Below, in pieces: positions 1-8,140 of a stretch of DNA of 20,991 bases. Both the position numbers and the translations under genes were made by a program. The stretch's first letter is position 1; each line of letters opens with the position of its first letter. This stretch comes from Mobilitalea sp. (GTDB lineage: Bacteria; Bacillota_A; Clostridia; Lachnospirales; Lachnospiraceae), in assembly GCA_029974875.1 (NCBI GenBank), contig JARKQP010000756.1, forward strand, positions 1-20,991. The letters run 5' to 3'. The notes beneath the pieces are model-generated. The model had not been told where the DNA came from. It saw only the letters and a program-made list of their open reading frames with translations, and did no database searches.

Positions 1-1359
1 GAATATGTACGTTTTTGGAATGTATTTTCGGCAGAAATGTATATCAATATAAAGGCAGCTGACGGGCAGTATAATTTTGACCGCTTAAACCGGGTGTTGG
101 ATTTTCTCGTAGCGAATGAAATAAAGCCCTATATGGATATGGGTTATAAGCCGAAAAGGATTTTACGCAACCTCCACTCTGCTTTGGTTGAGGAGGAATT
201 GGAAACCAAATCAGAGACACAGGAAGAGGTGGGAGCCTTTATCAGCGCCCTTACCGTCCATCTGATTAACCGTTATGGCATAGAAGAGGTGGAAACCTGG
301 TACTTTGAGCTTTGGAAGGAAGAGGAGGAGAGCCAGTCGGAGGATTGCTCAGGGGAGGAGAAGTACTTCAGGCTCTTTGACACTATTGCCGGGACCATGA
401 AGCAGTATTCACCTAATTTCCGTATCGGCGGTGCGGGGCTGGGGATACGCTTCGGGCAAAAGAATTTTAAGGATCTTCTGGCGAATTGGAAGACAAACCA
501 TATCCTCCCGGACTTTCTTACCCTGTATTGTTACCCCTTTACTCCCGGTGAATTGGAAGGAAAGCAGGTCACGAAGCCTTCTACGGACCGGAGCTATATG
601 AAAAATCAGCTGATTATGGCCAGGGAGCTGATGGAGGAGATTAATTTCCAGGTAAAGGAGCTCCATGTGACGGAATGGAGCTCCACAGTATCTAACCGGA
701 ATGTGTTTAATGACCATTGCAATAAGGGCGCATATCTCGTGAAAAACATGATTGACAGCATTGGCCTGGCGGATTTGACCGGGTACTGGCTGGGATCTGA
801 TTTGTTTGCGGATTTTTATGATTCACAGCCGGTCTTAAATGGCGGCTGCGGCCTGATTACGAAGGATGGCATATTAAAGCCGGCATTTTATGCGATGGAT
901 TTTATGAATAAATCCGGTAAGCAGCTGGTCCAAAAAGGTGACAACTACATAATGACCTATTGCGGGCATTCCAATTACTGCATTGTCTGCCATAATTATA
1001 AGCACTATAATTACAGCTACTTTTTACGCATGGAAAATGAAATCGGCATCCGGGAAATCAATCAGATGTTTATTGACCGGGACAAGATCAATTTAAAATT
1101 CCATATCAATAATGTAAAAAACGGCAGCTATCAAATTAAAATCCATTCCATTAACCAGCACCACGGCAGTGTCCAGGATGAATGGATGCGGATGAACCTG
1201 ATTACAGCGGCGAATAAGGAAGAGATTGAGTATTTGAAGAGGGTATGCACCCCGAGGCTGTCCGTTATCCGGTGCGATGTAAAGGATAATAGGTTGGATG
1301 CGGAAGCCACGCTGGAACCGAATGAGATACAGTATATCCAGATCATGTACCAGTATTAA
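1..1359 (+). CDS. GH39-family glycoside hydrolase (5' end missing)
   Basis: The reading frame is open from base 1 (E-Y-V-R-F-W-N-V-F-S then Met at 37), so the gene starts before the window and the Met at 37 is internal. The opening residues match the early YVRF strand of the GH39 TIM barrel. Counting from that Met, FELWKE (90-95) aligns with the FEVWNE acid/base motif, with E95 the likely catalytic acid, and VTEWSST (211-217) carries the nucleophile E213. GH39 enzymes are retaining exo-glycosidases, classically beta-xylosidases. The region after about residue 300 fits the usual C-terminal beta domain. In Clostridia this family is often fused behind an AraC-type DNA-binding domain, but that part is not visible, so the fusion, a signal peptide and the cell location are open. 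A long terminator follows. The family call is firm; the substrate is not. Confidence 0.88.
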   Translation, partial: EYVRFWNVFSAEMYINIKAADGQYNFDRLNRVLDFLVANEIKPYMDMGYKPKRILRNLHSALVEEELETKSETQEEVGAFISALTVHLINRYGIEEVETWYFELWKEEEESQSEDCSGEEKYFRLFDTIAGTMKQYSPNFRIGGAGLGIRFGQKNFKDLLANWKTNHILPDFLTLYCYPFTPGELEGKQVTKPSTDRSYMKNQLIMARELMEEINFQVKELHVTEWSSTVSNRNVFNDHCNKGAYLVKNMIDSIGLADLTGYWLGSDLFADFYDSQPVLNGGCGLITKDGILKPAFYAMDFMNKSGKQLVQKGDNYIMTYCGHSNYCIVCHNYKHYNYSYFLRMENEIGIREINQMFIDRDKINLKFHINNVKNGSYQIKIHSINQHHGSVQDEWMRMNLITAANKEEIEYLKRVCTPRLSVIRCDVKDNRLDAEATLEPNEIQYIQIMYQY

Positions 1360-1453
1360 AAGGATGGGGGAGCTTCCCTGACAGGCAGGGCGGGCTAGGC
1401 AGGAACCGGGAGCAAAAGAAAGGGATGATAAGCGTCCCGGAATATGATAAACT

Positions 1454-1510
1454 ATAGATGTCCTTAAACAAAGTACGGATACGTGCTTGTTTACGGATAT
1501 CTATTTTTTT
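1454..1510 (+). terminator. Long-stem intrinsic terminator after the GH39 gene
   Basis: Bases 1454-1473 pair with 1486-1504 through about 19 base pairs with one bulged A, one G-T wobble and one mismatch. The loop is tightened by ACG (1475-1477) pairing with CGT (1482-1484). Seven T residues (1504-1510) follow the stem. It lies about 95 bases past the GH39 stop and ends that transcript before the sensor kinase gene. Bases 1360-1453 hold only short GC-rich stems, for example CCGGGA at 1406 with TCCCGG at 1435. Confidence 0.8.
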
Positions 1511-1524
1511 ATTCTTAAGAGTAT

Positions 1525-1550
1525 AGAAAACCGGCCGAAAAGGGTTTTCT
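1525..1550. repeat. Inverted repeat upstream of the sensor kinase
   Basis: AGAAAACC (1525-1532) is perfectly complementary to GGTTTTCT (1543-1550) across a 10-base spacer. No T run follows, so it is not a canonical terminator. It lies 45-70 bases before the kinase start, where an operator or leader hairpin would sit. I could not define a convincing -35/-10 pair here. The function is inferred from position only. Confidence 0.4.
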
Positions 1551-1594
1551 TTAGAAATAGCATCATAAAATAAGCGATAAGAAGGAAAATTAAA

Positions 1595-3316
1595 ATGGCG
1601 AAAAGAACGACAACCTTAAGCAGGTGGATGCTCCAAAGTATTTTAGTAATCATTATCTCTTTATTTCTGGTTATCCTAACCCTGACAATCTATATCAGGA
1701 ACGTAATGCTGACCCAAGTCTCGAATTCAAATGCCCTGACCCTGCAATTATATATGAACAGTTTAAATTCCAATCTGGAGGGCATGGAAAAATATCTATC
1801 CTCCCTGCCGAGCAATGACAGCAATATCTCCAACCTGAATTTTTCCACGGATGACAGCGTAAGATATTTTTCAATTAATAAAATGCTGGACAGCCTGAAA
1901 ATGAGTGTGTCAATACATAATAACTTTGACGGGATTTTTGTGTATTCCAAAAATAAAATCCGGGAGGAGTTTCTCTATGCAAATGGAAATTATGAGAAAA
2001 TCGCCAATGCAGAGAAGTTAAAGAGAGAGCTTATAAAGGATATAGATAATTTCATTAATCAAGGCTGGCAGATATACAGTATAGAAGGTATGAAATACCT
2101 GGTGAAAGTAAACAGGACTGGGAGCACCTATTGCGGTGCATGGATTAGCGCCAATTCTTTATTAAAGCCCTTCGCCAATATGGATATCGGAGAGGACGGG
2201 ATCATTGCCTTTGTCGATATGGAGGGAAATATCCTCTCCTCCACTAAGACGATGGAGGTACAGAGGCTGCCGGTCAGCGGAAGCGACAACTCAAAGATTA
2301 CCATTAACAGGGAACGCTATATCTTAAATACCTGCACAACGCCCTATACGAAGGCTATGATAGCGGTATTAATGCCGAACCGGAGTGTCACCCACGATAT
2401 TTCCGTTGTGCAGGTCATTATTATTGCCCTGTTTACAGTTTTTTCAATAGGCATATTATTTGAAATTCAATGGTTGAACCGTAAAATCGCATATCCGGTC
2501 CGGGATCTGGCTAAAACCATGGAAATGCAGAATGGATTGGAGACCAGGGCGAAGGAGGACGGCAGGTTTGAGGAGCTGAATACCATCGCGCGGAAACTGA
2601 ATGAGATGATACAGCGGATCCAACAGCTTAACGCGGATATTTACGAAAGGCAGATCAGCGAGCAGAAGACGAAGCTGCAATACCAGCAGCTCCGCATCCG
2701 GCCCCATTTTTTGCTCAACTCCCTGAATATCATCTATTCTTTCGCGCAAATAGAGAAATACGCATTGGTCCAGCAGATGACCATGTGCCTGGTGAAATAT
2801 TTCCGCTATATTCTGTCAAATGAGTCGGAGCTTGTTTCGCTACTGAAAGAATATGAGCATGTATGCAACTATATCGAGATTCAGAAAATGCGCTACTCCG
2901 ATAATTTTATTTTTGAAAAGCAGGTGGCAATGGGACTGGAGGAGGTACTGATTCCGCCCCTGACGATCCAAACCTTTGTGGAAAATAGTATTAAGTATGC
3001 CCTTGGGGGAGAAGAGAAGCATACGATCTCTGTTCAGATTGAAAAGATTTTCAAAAACCAGAAACCATATGTCAGCATCGGGATCAGCGATAACGGCCCA
3101 GGGTATCCTGAGCATGTCCTGGAGGATTTAAAAAAGGATATCGATGATATCGTACAGCCGGATACGATTGGAATCTATAATACGCGCCAGAGGCTGAAGC
3201 TGATCTATGGGGAGGATTTTGAAATCCAGTTTTCTAATAAGCCGGAGGGCGGGGCGTTGACCTGCCTTATATTGCCGATTGCCTTACCGGAGGAAGACGG
3301 GCAGGATAAGAGTTAA
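1595..3316 (+). CDS. Sensor histidine kinase, YesM type
   Basis: This is a 573-residue membrane sensor kinase. A hydrophobic segment at about 12-34 and another at about 270-292 bracket a roughly 235-residue extracytoplasmic sensing region. A HAMP-like linker (about 293-345) and a coiled stretch follow. The His_kinase (PF06580-type) motif RPHFLLNSLN places the phosphorylated His at 371. The ATPase domain shows an N box at VENSIKYAL (N464), a G1 box DNGPG (499-503) and a G2 box GIYNT (526-530). The start is supported by AGAAGGA 8 bases upstream. YesM kinases phosphorylate AraC-type response regulators, and exactly such a gene follows 108 bases later, so the two form a pair. They sit between a glycosidase gene and an LplABC-type importer, so the signal is probably an extracellular sugar or oligosaccharide, or the loaded binding protein. 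Function class is firm; ligand unknown. Confidence 0.93.
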   Translation: MAKRTTTLSRWMLQSILVIIISLFLVILTLTIYIRNVMLTQVSNSNALTLQLYMNSLNSNLEGMEKYLSSLPSNDSNISNLNFSTDDSVRYFSINKMLDSLKMSVSIHNNFDGIFVYSKNKIREEFLYANGNYEKIANAEKLKRELIKDIDNFINQGWQIYSIEGMKYLVKVNRTGSTYCGAWISANSLLKPFANMDIGEDGIIAFVDMEGNILSSTKTMEVQRLPVSGSDNSKITINRERYILNTCTTPYTKAMIAVLMPNRSVTHDISVVQVIIIALFTVFSIGILFEIQWLNRKIAYPVRDLAKTMEMQNGLETRAKEDGRFEELNTIARKLNEMIQRIQQLNADIYERQISEQKTKLQYQQLRIRPHFLLNSLNIIYSFAQIEKYALVQQMTMCLVKYFRYILSNESELVSLLKEYEHVCNYIEIQKMRYSDNFIFEKQVAMGLEEVLIPPLTIQTFVENSIKYALGGEEKHTISVQIEKIFKNQKPYVSIGISDNGPGYPEHVLEDLKKDIDDIVQPDTIGIYNTRQRLKLIYGEDFEIQFSNKPEGGALTCLILPIALPEEDGQDKS

Positions 3317-3323
3317 AGATGGG

Positions 3324-3350
3324 GATGACAGCTTTCCGTGGAAGCTTATG
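3324..3350. repeat. Near-copy of the response-regulator 5' coding sequence
   Basis: These 27 bases, in the gap between the kinase and regulator genes, align with 3452-3478 inside the regulator's receiver domain. About 24 of 28 alignment columns match, with two single-base gaps and two substitutions. The shared core runs from GATGA through TTCCGT to TATG. The copy carries no useful reading frame, since the frame is broken by the gaps. It may be a decayed local duplication or chance similarity. Confidence 0.4.
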
Positions 3351-3424
3351 GTGGAAGACGGGAATGAGTAGCATCCTTAGCAAAGGAGCCTTTTGTTGGG
3401 CGGATAATGATAGGAGAGATGAAA

Positions 3425-5002
3425 ATGCCATATTCAATACTTTTAGTAGATGATGAACAGCCTTCCGTAGAAGCTATGTGCAACGGAATTAATTGGAACG
3501 GGCTGGGGATTGAACATGTATATACAGCGTTTAATGCGAACCAGGCGAGAAAGATAATGCTGGAGCACAGCATTGACCTCGCAATCTGCGATATTGAAAT
3601 GCCCCAGGAGGATGGGATCAGCCTGGTCAGCTGGATCCATGAAAATTATACGGAGACAGTATGTATGCTATTTACCTGCCATGCTGATTTTTCCTATGCG
3701 CAGAAAAGTGTAAAAATAGGAGTATACGATTATATATTAAAGCCGGCACCCTATGACGAAATAGAGGATATCATCCGCCGTGCCATTTTGAAGGCGGAGA
3801 AGCAAAAAGGGAACAAGGATTATGAGAAGACCCTGCAGAAGAAAAAAACCATCATCCTGTCACGGTTTATGCAGGATCTGTTAAAGGGGAAACTAGGCCA
3901 GAATATCGAGGGGATTGCGGAGCAGGCAAGACAATGGAATATTACCGTGGATATGGGCAAGCATTATCTGCTGCTGTTGCTGGGTACCAGGCGCACGGAG
4001 GATGGGGAAGGCCGGTTATTTGCAGCTGTCAATGAAATAAAGCCGGTGATAGCAGAGCTGTTCCAGGTAGGCAAGGAGGAGGTCAGCCTGTTTGACCAGG
4101 AGGGCAGGGAGGTTGTTGTCCTGGTATCATATTCAGCCCAAAAGGAGTGGAAAAAGATCAAGGAATGCTGCCGCAATTTCATCTGGCAGCTTTCCGGGGA
4201 TAAGGAGAACAAGCCCTGCCTTTACTGCGCCCATCCCCGGTATATCGGGGAGCTGCCGCTGAGCTATTCGATCCTCCAGGTATTAAAGCGCGCCAACATC
4301 GCCTATGATGGGATAGCGTATTTTGAGGATGACAGCTTTGAGCCGGTGTACGGGGAATTGCATATTGATTATGATGGCTGGAAGGAACTGCTGCTGCGGG
4401 GGCAGGGGGAAAAACTATATGAGGCCATGAAACAGTATATCCATCAGGAGGTCAGCGCCAGAAGGTTAAATGAGGAAAAGCTGATCCTGTTCTATAATAA
4501 TTTTATCCAGCTGCTGTATTCGACCTTAATGGAGAAGCATATCAGTGTAAAATCAGTGTTTGCAAGGGAAGAGCTATTAGTAAAGTACAGGGAAAAAACA
4601 GCGACGGTGGAAGAAATGCTGGATTACATGCATAACATCATCCTTGCCTCTGTGGAGCTGATGAAGCAGACGGTCAATAAGGACAGCATAATAAAGAAGG
4701 TGGAGGAATATGTCAGTGTGCACCTCAACGAAGAAATCAGCCGCGATGCGATTGCGGAATATGTATTCCTGAATGCGGAATACCTGTCCCGGCTTTTCCA
4801 CAAGGAGGCGGGGGTTTCCTTAAAGGAATATATTACAAACCGGAAGCTGGTGAGGGCAAAGGAGCTGTTTCTGACGACAAACCTGCAGGTGACGGAGGTG
4901 GCCTTCCGGCTGGGTTATACGAACCTGCCCCATTTCAGCAAGATATTCAAAGACAATACGGGCATGACGCCAAATGAATACCGTAAGAAAAATAATACAT
5001 AA
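3425..5002 (+). CDS. AraC-type response regulator, YesN type
   Basis: This 525-residue two-component regulator has an N-terminal receiver domain: acidic pocket D9/D10, phosphoacceptor D56 in CDIEMP, T84, and K106 in ILKPAP. A long middle region (about 130-420) has no motif I recognise. The C-terminal AraC/XylS DNA-binding domain is clear, with the second helix-turn-helix at about 489-509 (LGYTNLPHFSKIFK). An in-frame ATG lies upstream at 3407, but the only well-placed Shine-Dalgarno (GGAGAG, 3413-3418) sits 6 bases before the ATG at 3425 and downstream of 3407, so 3425 is chosen. The partner is the YesM-type kinase just upstream. The likely target is the promoter at 5058-5087, which has a direct repeat of the spacing AraC proteins use. 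It probably activates the importer genes that follow. Confidence 0.93.
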   Translation: MPYSILLVDDEQPSVEAMCNGINWNGLGIEHVYTAFNANQARKIMLEHSIDLAICDIEMPQEDGISLVSWIHENYTETVCMLFTCHADFSYAQKSVKIGVYDYILKPAPYDEIEDIIRRAILKAEKQKGNKDYEKTLQKKKTIILSRFMQDLLKGKLGQNIEGIAEQARQWNITVDMGKHYLLLLLGTRRTEDGEGRLFAAVNEIKPVIAELFQVGKEEVSLFDQEGREVVVLVSYSAQKEWKKIKECCRNFIWQLSGDKENKPCLYCAHPRYIGELPLSYSILQVLKRANIAYDGIAYFEDDSFEPVYGELHIDYDGWKELLLRGQGEKLYEAMKQYIHQEVSARRLNEEKLILFYNNFIQLLYSTLMEKHISVKSVFAREELLVKYREKTATVEEMLDYMHNIILASVELMKQTVNKDSIIKKVEEYVSVHLNEEISRDAIAEYVFLNAEYLSRLFHKEAGVSLKEYITNRKLVRAKELFLTTNLQVTEVAFRLGYTNLPHFSKIFKDNTGMTPNEYRKKNNT

Positions 5003-5015
5003 CCCGTTGTGTAAT

Positions 5016-5047
5016 ATCACAAAAACGATAATTGAAATCACAAAAAC
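5016..5047 (+). promoter_or_regulatory. 11-bp direct repeat, candidate response-regulator operator
   Basis: ATCACAAAAAC occurs exactly at 5016-5026 and again at 5037-5047, starts 21 bases apart, which is two helical turns. Both copies are followed by ATAA, after one extra G in the first copy. The second copy ends 10 bases before the -35 box of the binding-protein promoter. AraC-family activators typically bind such same-face direct repeats next to -35. Binding by the neighbouring regulator is inference. Confidence 0.6.
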
Positions 5048-5057
5048 ATAAGAACTT

Positions 5058-5087
5058 TTGAATAAGGGATGCTATCATTTGTATAAC
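5058..5087 (+). promoter_or_regulatory. Promoter of the sugar-importer operon
   Basis: TTGAAT (5058-5063) and TATAAC (5082-5087) are separated by 18 bases and lie about 75 bases before the binding-protein start. The -10 box is weaker than consensus, as expected of an activator-dependent promoter. Confidence 0.55.
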
Positions 5088-5162
5088 ATGTGAAGACAAA
5101 ATGCACATGCACAAAGGGGTTCCCAAGGTAACTCTGATTGAGAATGAAGGAGGAGAAGATTT

Positions 5163-6746
5163 ATGAGACAGAGATGGAAAAAAGTTCTTTGTGTATTTCT
5201 TGCGGCGGTGCTGGTGTTTGGTATGACGGCCTGCAATGCGGGGAAAAAGTCGGAGACAGCGGCAAATGATACAGGTGCGGCCACTCCGGGGGCAGATGAT
5301 AGCACCACGGAGGTAGAAGCAACAAGTACTCCCGGACCGGGAGAGGATTTATCAAAGCAGGATCCGGTAACGCTGGAGATTTACGCGGTTACCTTCCAGA
5401 GTACGGAACCGGCAAGTACGGACAGTATTGAAAAGGCAATCAATGATTATGTGAAGCCCCTGATCAATGTTTCCGTACACCTTAATATCATACCCTACGC
5501 ATCCTATGCACAACAGCTGACCTTGCTGCTTTCCGGCTCCGAACAGGCGGACCTGATTATGGGGACAGCAGCTATTATCAGCAACTATGTGGCAGCAGGC
5601 GGTGTGCTGCAGCTGGATGATGCGGTCGCAAAATATGGAGACGGAATCGTGGAGTCCCTGGGCCAGGATGCGATTAATGCATCAAAGATCAGTGACGCCC
5701 TGTATGCAGTTCCCACCAACCGCGACTTTGCATCTGCTTATGGCTTTATGTACAATAAAAACCTTAATGACAAGTATGGCCTTGGACTGGAAAATGTCAA
5801 GGATTTTGCCGGACTGGATGCAGCCTTTGCAAAGCTCCATGCCCAGGCACCGGAGATTACCTGTGTGCAATGCAGCAATGCAAACCCAAATTTCCAGTCC
5901 TGGGATTGGGATTCCCTTGGAAGCCAGTTCGGTGTGCTGATGAACCGCGGCGCCGACCTGACAGTGCAGAACCTCTTTGCTACGGAGGAGTATAAACAGA
6001 TCGTGACACAGATGCGGGATTGGAATTTGGCGGGCTATGTGAATGAAGATGCCCTTACCAATACCATACCGGCCAATGACCTGATGGAGCAGGAGAAGGC
6101 ACTGGGCTACTTTGTAAATTATAACCCGGCGGTTACTTATTTCTCTGCTTCCTATAAGACGCCGATGGGCATGTCAATCCTGGTAGAGCCTTTTTCCAGC
6201 TCCACCAGCTATCTGGGCGCGAGCTGGATGGTAGGAAGGAACAGCGTGGATGTAAACAGGGCAATCCAGTTCCTGAACCTGATGTATGCTGATGAGATGG
6301 TATATAATCTGCTCACCTATGGAGTAGAAGGGCAGGATTATGTTTTTGCAGATAAGGAAAATGGAATTATTGATTATCCGGAAGGAGTGACCGCGGCTAC
6401 CAGCATGGTGGACCATAATAACTGGATGTGGGGCAATGAATTTATCGGCTACATCTGGAACGGGGATTCTCCTGATATCTGGGAAAACTTAAAGACCTTT
6501 AACAATACGGCGTATAAATCAAAGGCCATAGGCTTTAACTTTGATGCTTCCAATGTCCAGAATGAAATTGCAGCCTGCAGCAACGTGACTTCAAAATACC
6601 GGGTAGGCCTGGAATGCGGTGCGGTGGATCCGGAGGAGGTATTGCCCCAGTTTCTTGATGAGCTGAATAGAAATGGGATTGATACCATCGTCAGTGAAAA
6701 GCAGTCGCAGCTGGATGCATGGGCCGAGAAAAATGGAGTGAAATAG
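5163..6746 (+). CDS. Extracellular sugar-binding lipoprotein (LplA-like, DUF3502 type)
   Basis: This 527-residue protein opens with a lipoprotein signal: basic MRQRWKK, a hydrophobic core, then GMTAC with the lipidated Cys at 24. A Thr/Pro/Ala-rich flexible linker (about 28-68) tethers the binding domain to the membrane. The body resembles family-1 extracellular solute-binding proteins of the LplA group, with a DUF3502-like C-terminal part. Its role is to capture an oligosaccharide outside the cell and hand it to the two permeases downstream. AAGGAGGAG (5147-5154) lies 8 bases before the start. It is the first gene after the regulated promoter. The 292-base gap before the permease, holding a hairpin, would allow higher expression of this protein than of the permeases, a common arrangement. 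The ligand cannot be read from sequence; the glycosidases suggest a plant or host glycan fragment. Confidence 0.92.
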   Translation: MRQRWKKVLCVFLAAVLVFGMTACNAGKKSETAANDTGAATPGADDSTTEVEATSTPGPGEDLSKQDPVTLEIYAVTFQSTEPASTDSIEKAINDYVKPLINVSVHLNIIPYASYAQQLTLLLSGSEQADLIMGTAAIISNYVAAGGVLQLDDAVAKYGDGIVESLGQDAINASKISDALYAVPTNRDFASAYGFMYNKNLNDKYGLGLENVKDFAGLDAAFAKLHAQAPEITCVQCSNANPNFQSWDWDSLGSQFGVLMNRGADLTVQNLFATEEYKQIVTQMRDWNLAGYVNEDALTNTIPANDLMEQEKALGYFVNYNPAVTYFSASYKTPMGMSILVEPFSSSTSYLGASWMVGRNSVDVNRAIQFLNLMYADEMVYNLLTYGVEGQDYVFADKENGIIDYPEGVTAATSMVDHNNWMWGNEFIGYIWNGDSPDIWENLKTFNNTAYKSKAIGFNFDASNVQNEIAACSNVTSKYRVGLECGAVDPEEVLPQFLDELNRNGIDTIVSEKQSQLDAWAEKNGVK

Positions 6747-6750
6747 GTGG

Positions 6751-6830
6751 AATATAGAAAAGAGCAATATAAAATGAGAAATATAAAAAAGAACAATATA
6801 AAAAAGAAATATATAAAAAGAATTGTATAA
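6751..6830 (+). repeat. Imperfect 15-bp A-rich tandem repeats
   Basis: Five to six head-to-tail copies of a 14-15 base unit close to AATATAAAAAAGAAC start at 6751, 6766, 6780, 6795, 6810 and, more degenerate, 6825. The purine-rich, almost C-free composition continues to about 6935. The array begins 5 bases after the binding-protein stop codon. No coding potential is supported on either strand. Confidence 0.65.
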
Positions 6831-6938
6831 GAGAAATGAAGAAAAGAAACATAGAACAGCAACAGTAAAAGATGAACTGTAAAAACAGACTGGAATAAAA
6901 GAAATAAAAAGAAATAGAAAAGAAATAAAAAAGTGGAT

Positions 6939-7008
6939 GGGGCAAGGGAAGTTCGCGGTAAAATAGTTCCTTGCCCCGATACCGCATACGGACAGTATAA
7001 TCCGGGGC
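6939..7008 (+). promoter_or_regulatory. Two mutually exclusive hairpins before the permease gene
   Basis: GGGGCAAGGGAA (6939-6950) pairs with TTCCTTGCCCC (6967-6977) with one bulged G. GCCCCG (6973-6978), which overlaps the right arm of that stem, can instead pair with CGGGGC (7003-7008), just upstream of the permease ribosome binding site. The first hairpin lacks a T run, so it is not a standard terminator. It probably protects the upstream binding-protein mRNA from 3' decay; a switch role is possible. Confidence 0.5.
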
Positions 7009-7038
7009 ATGGATTGATATGTAATGGAGGTAGATTTT

Positions 7039-7989
7039 TTGCAAAGCGTGATGAAGGATAAAAAAAATAGTGGAAAAACCGGAAGGAAGCGGAGGATCTG
7101 CAAGTACATACCTGTTTATCTGATGGCAGCACCCGGGCTGATTTATTTGCTAATCAACAACTATATCCCGATGTTCGGGCTGGTTGTGGCTTTTAAAAAT
7201 TATAATTTTAACCTGGGCATCCTGGGGAGTAAATGGGCGGGGTTAAAGAACTTTGAATTTCTGTTCCGCAATACGGATTCCGGGATTATAACCAGGAACA
7301 CCCTGCTGTATAACCTGGTCTTTATTGTACTTGATACCCTGGTTGCCATTATCGTGGCGATTTTCTTAAATGAGGTCAGGCACAAAAAACTGAAAAAGGG
7401 CTACCAGACAATTATCCTGCTCCCAGCCCTGATTTCCATGGTAATTGTCAGTTATCTGGTATATGCATTTTTAGATTCCGGCAATGGGCTGCTCAACCAT
7501 CTCCTGAACGGACTGGGCATAAAATCCGTGGACTGGTATGCAACGGCAAAATACTGGCCGCTGATTTTAGTGCTGGTGCATACCTGGAGCAGTGCCGGTT
7601 TTACCTGTATTATCTATTTCTCAAGCCTGGTTGGCATCGATGTAAGCTATTATGAGGCCGCATCGGTGGATGGGGCCAGCACCCTGGAGAAAATCAGGCA
7701 CATTACGCTTCCCCTGTTAAAGCCGACGGTGATTGTGATGTCACTGCTGGCGGTGGGTAAGATTTTTTATTCGGACTTTGGGCTGTTCTATCAGGTACCT
7801 ATGAACTCGGGTCTGCTGATGGATGCGACCAGCACCATTGATACCTATATCTACAGGGCGTTGATCCAGTCCCCCAATATAGGGATGTCAGGAGCCGCAG
7901 CCTTCTATCAGTCGGTGATGGGCTTTCTTCTGGTTCTTGGGGCAAACTGGCTGGTGGGCAGATATGAGAAGGAAAGCGCCTTATTCTAG
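7039..7989 (+). CDS. Sugar ABC transporter permease, LplB/UgpA-like
   Basis: This is a multi-spanning inner-membrane permease of about 316 residues with six predicted membrane segments, the first at about 25-45. It has the cytoplasmic EAA loop that contacts the ATPase: EAASVDGAS at about 206-214, followed by a conserved LPLLKP. An ATG at 7024 is in frame, but TGGAGGT (7025-7031) overlaps that ATG and sits 8 bases before a TTG at 7039, so the TTG is the supported start; this is inference from spacing. It pairs with the permease at 8141 to form the channel fed by the upstream binding lipoprotein. No ATPase gene is nearby, consistent with a shared MsmX-type ATPase encoded elsewhere. Confidence 0.9.
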   Translation: MQSVMKDKKNSGKTGRKRRICKYIPVYLMAAPGLIYLLINNYIPMFGLVVAFKNYNFNLGILGSKWAGLKNFEFLFRNTDSGIITRNTLLYNLVFIVLDTLVAIIVAIFLNEVRHKKLKKGYQTIILLPALISMVIVSYLVYAFLDSGNGLLNHLLNGLGIKSVDWYATAKYWPLILVLVHTWSSAGFTCIIYFSSLVGIDVSYYEAASVDGASTLEKIRHITLPLLKPTVIVMSLLAVGKIFYSDFGLFYQVPMNSGLLMDATSTIDTYIYRALIQSPNIGMSGAAAFYQSVMGFLLVLGANWLVGRYEKESALF

Positions 7990-7993
7990 GGAG

Positions 7994-8059
7994 CTGGGCC
8001 CATATCTGGCCGTGAGGCCGGTCCCAGGGAAGGATAGGGTCTTATCCCACAGGGATAGG
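7994..8059 (+). other. Stem-loops between the two permease genes
   Basis: CTGGG (7994-7998) pairs with CCCAG (8023-8027), enclosing a GGCC/GGCC stem (8008-8011 with 8016-8019). A second hairpin is CTTATCCC (8041-8048) with GGGATAGG (8052-8059). Neither has a T run. They occupy the 151-base gap within the importer operon and may tune mRNA stability. Confidence 0.4.
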
Positions 8060-8140
8060 GACGGAATAATGGTGACTTTTGATAAACAGGAAGAATACCG
8101 GTGGAGCCTTCCACCGGCTGGAAAGAGGTAGTTAAGAGCT

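Noticed and set aside
3407..3424. Upstream ATG of the response regulator
   Set aside because: The only well-placed Shine-Dalgarno is downstream of it and serves the ATG at 3425.
6449..7132. Minus-strand open frame of 227 codons rich in Phe, Leu, Ser and Tyr
   Set aside because: It is the complement of the binding-protein 3' end and the A-rich repeat tract. Its composition is that of the repeats, and two other minus frames are open over the same bases.
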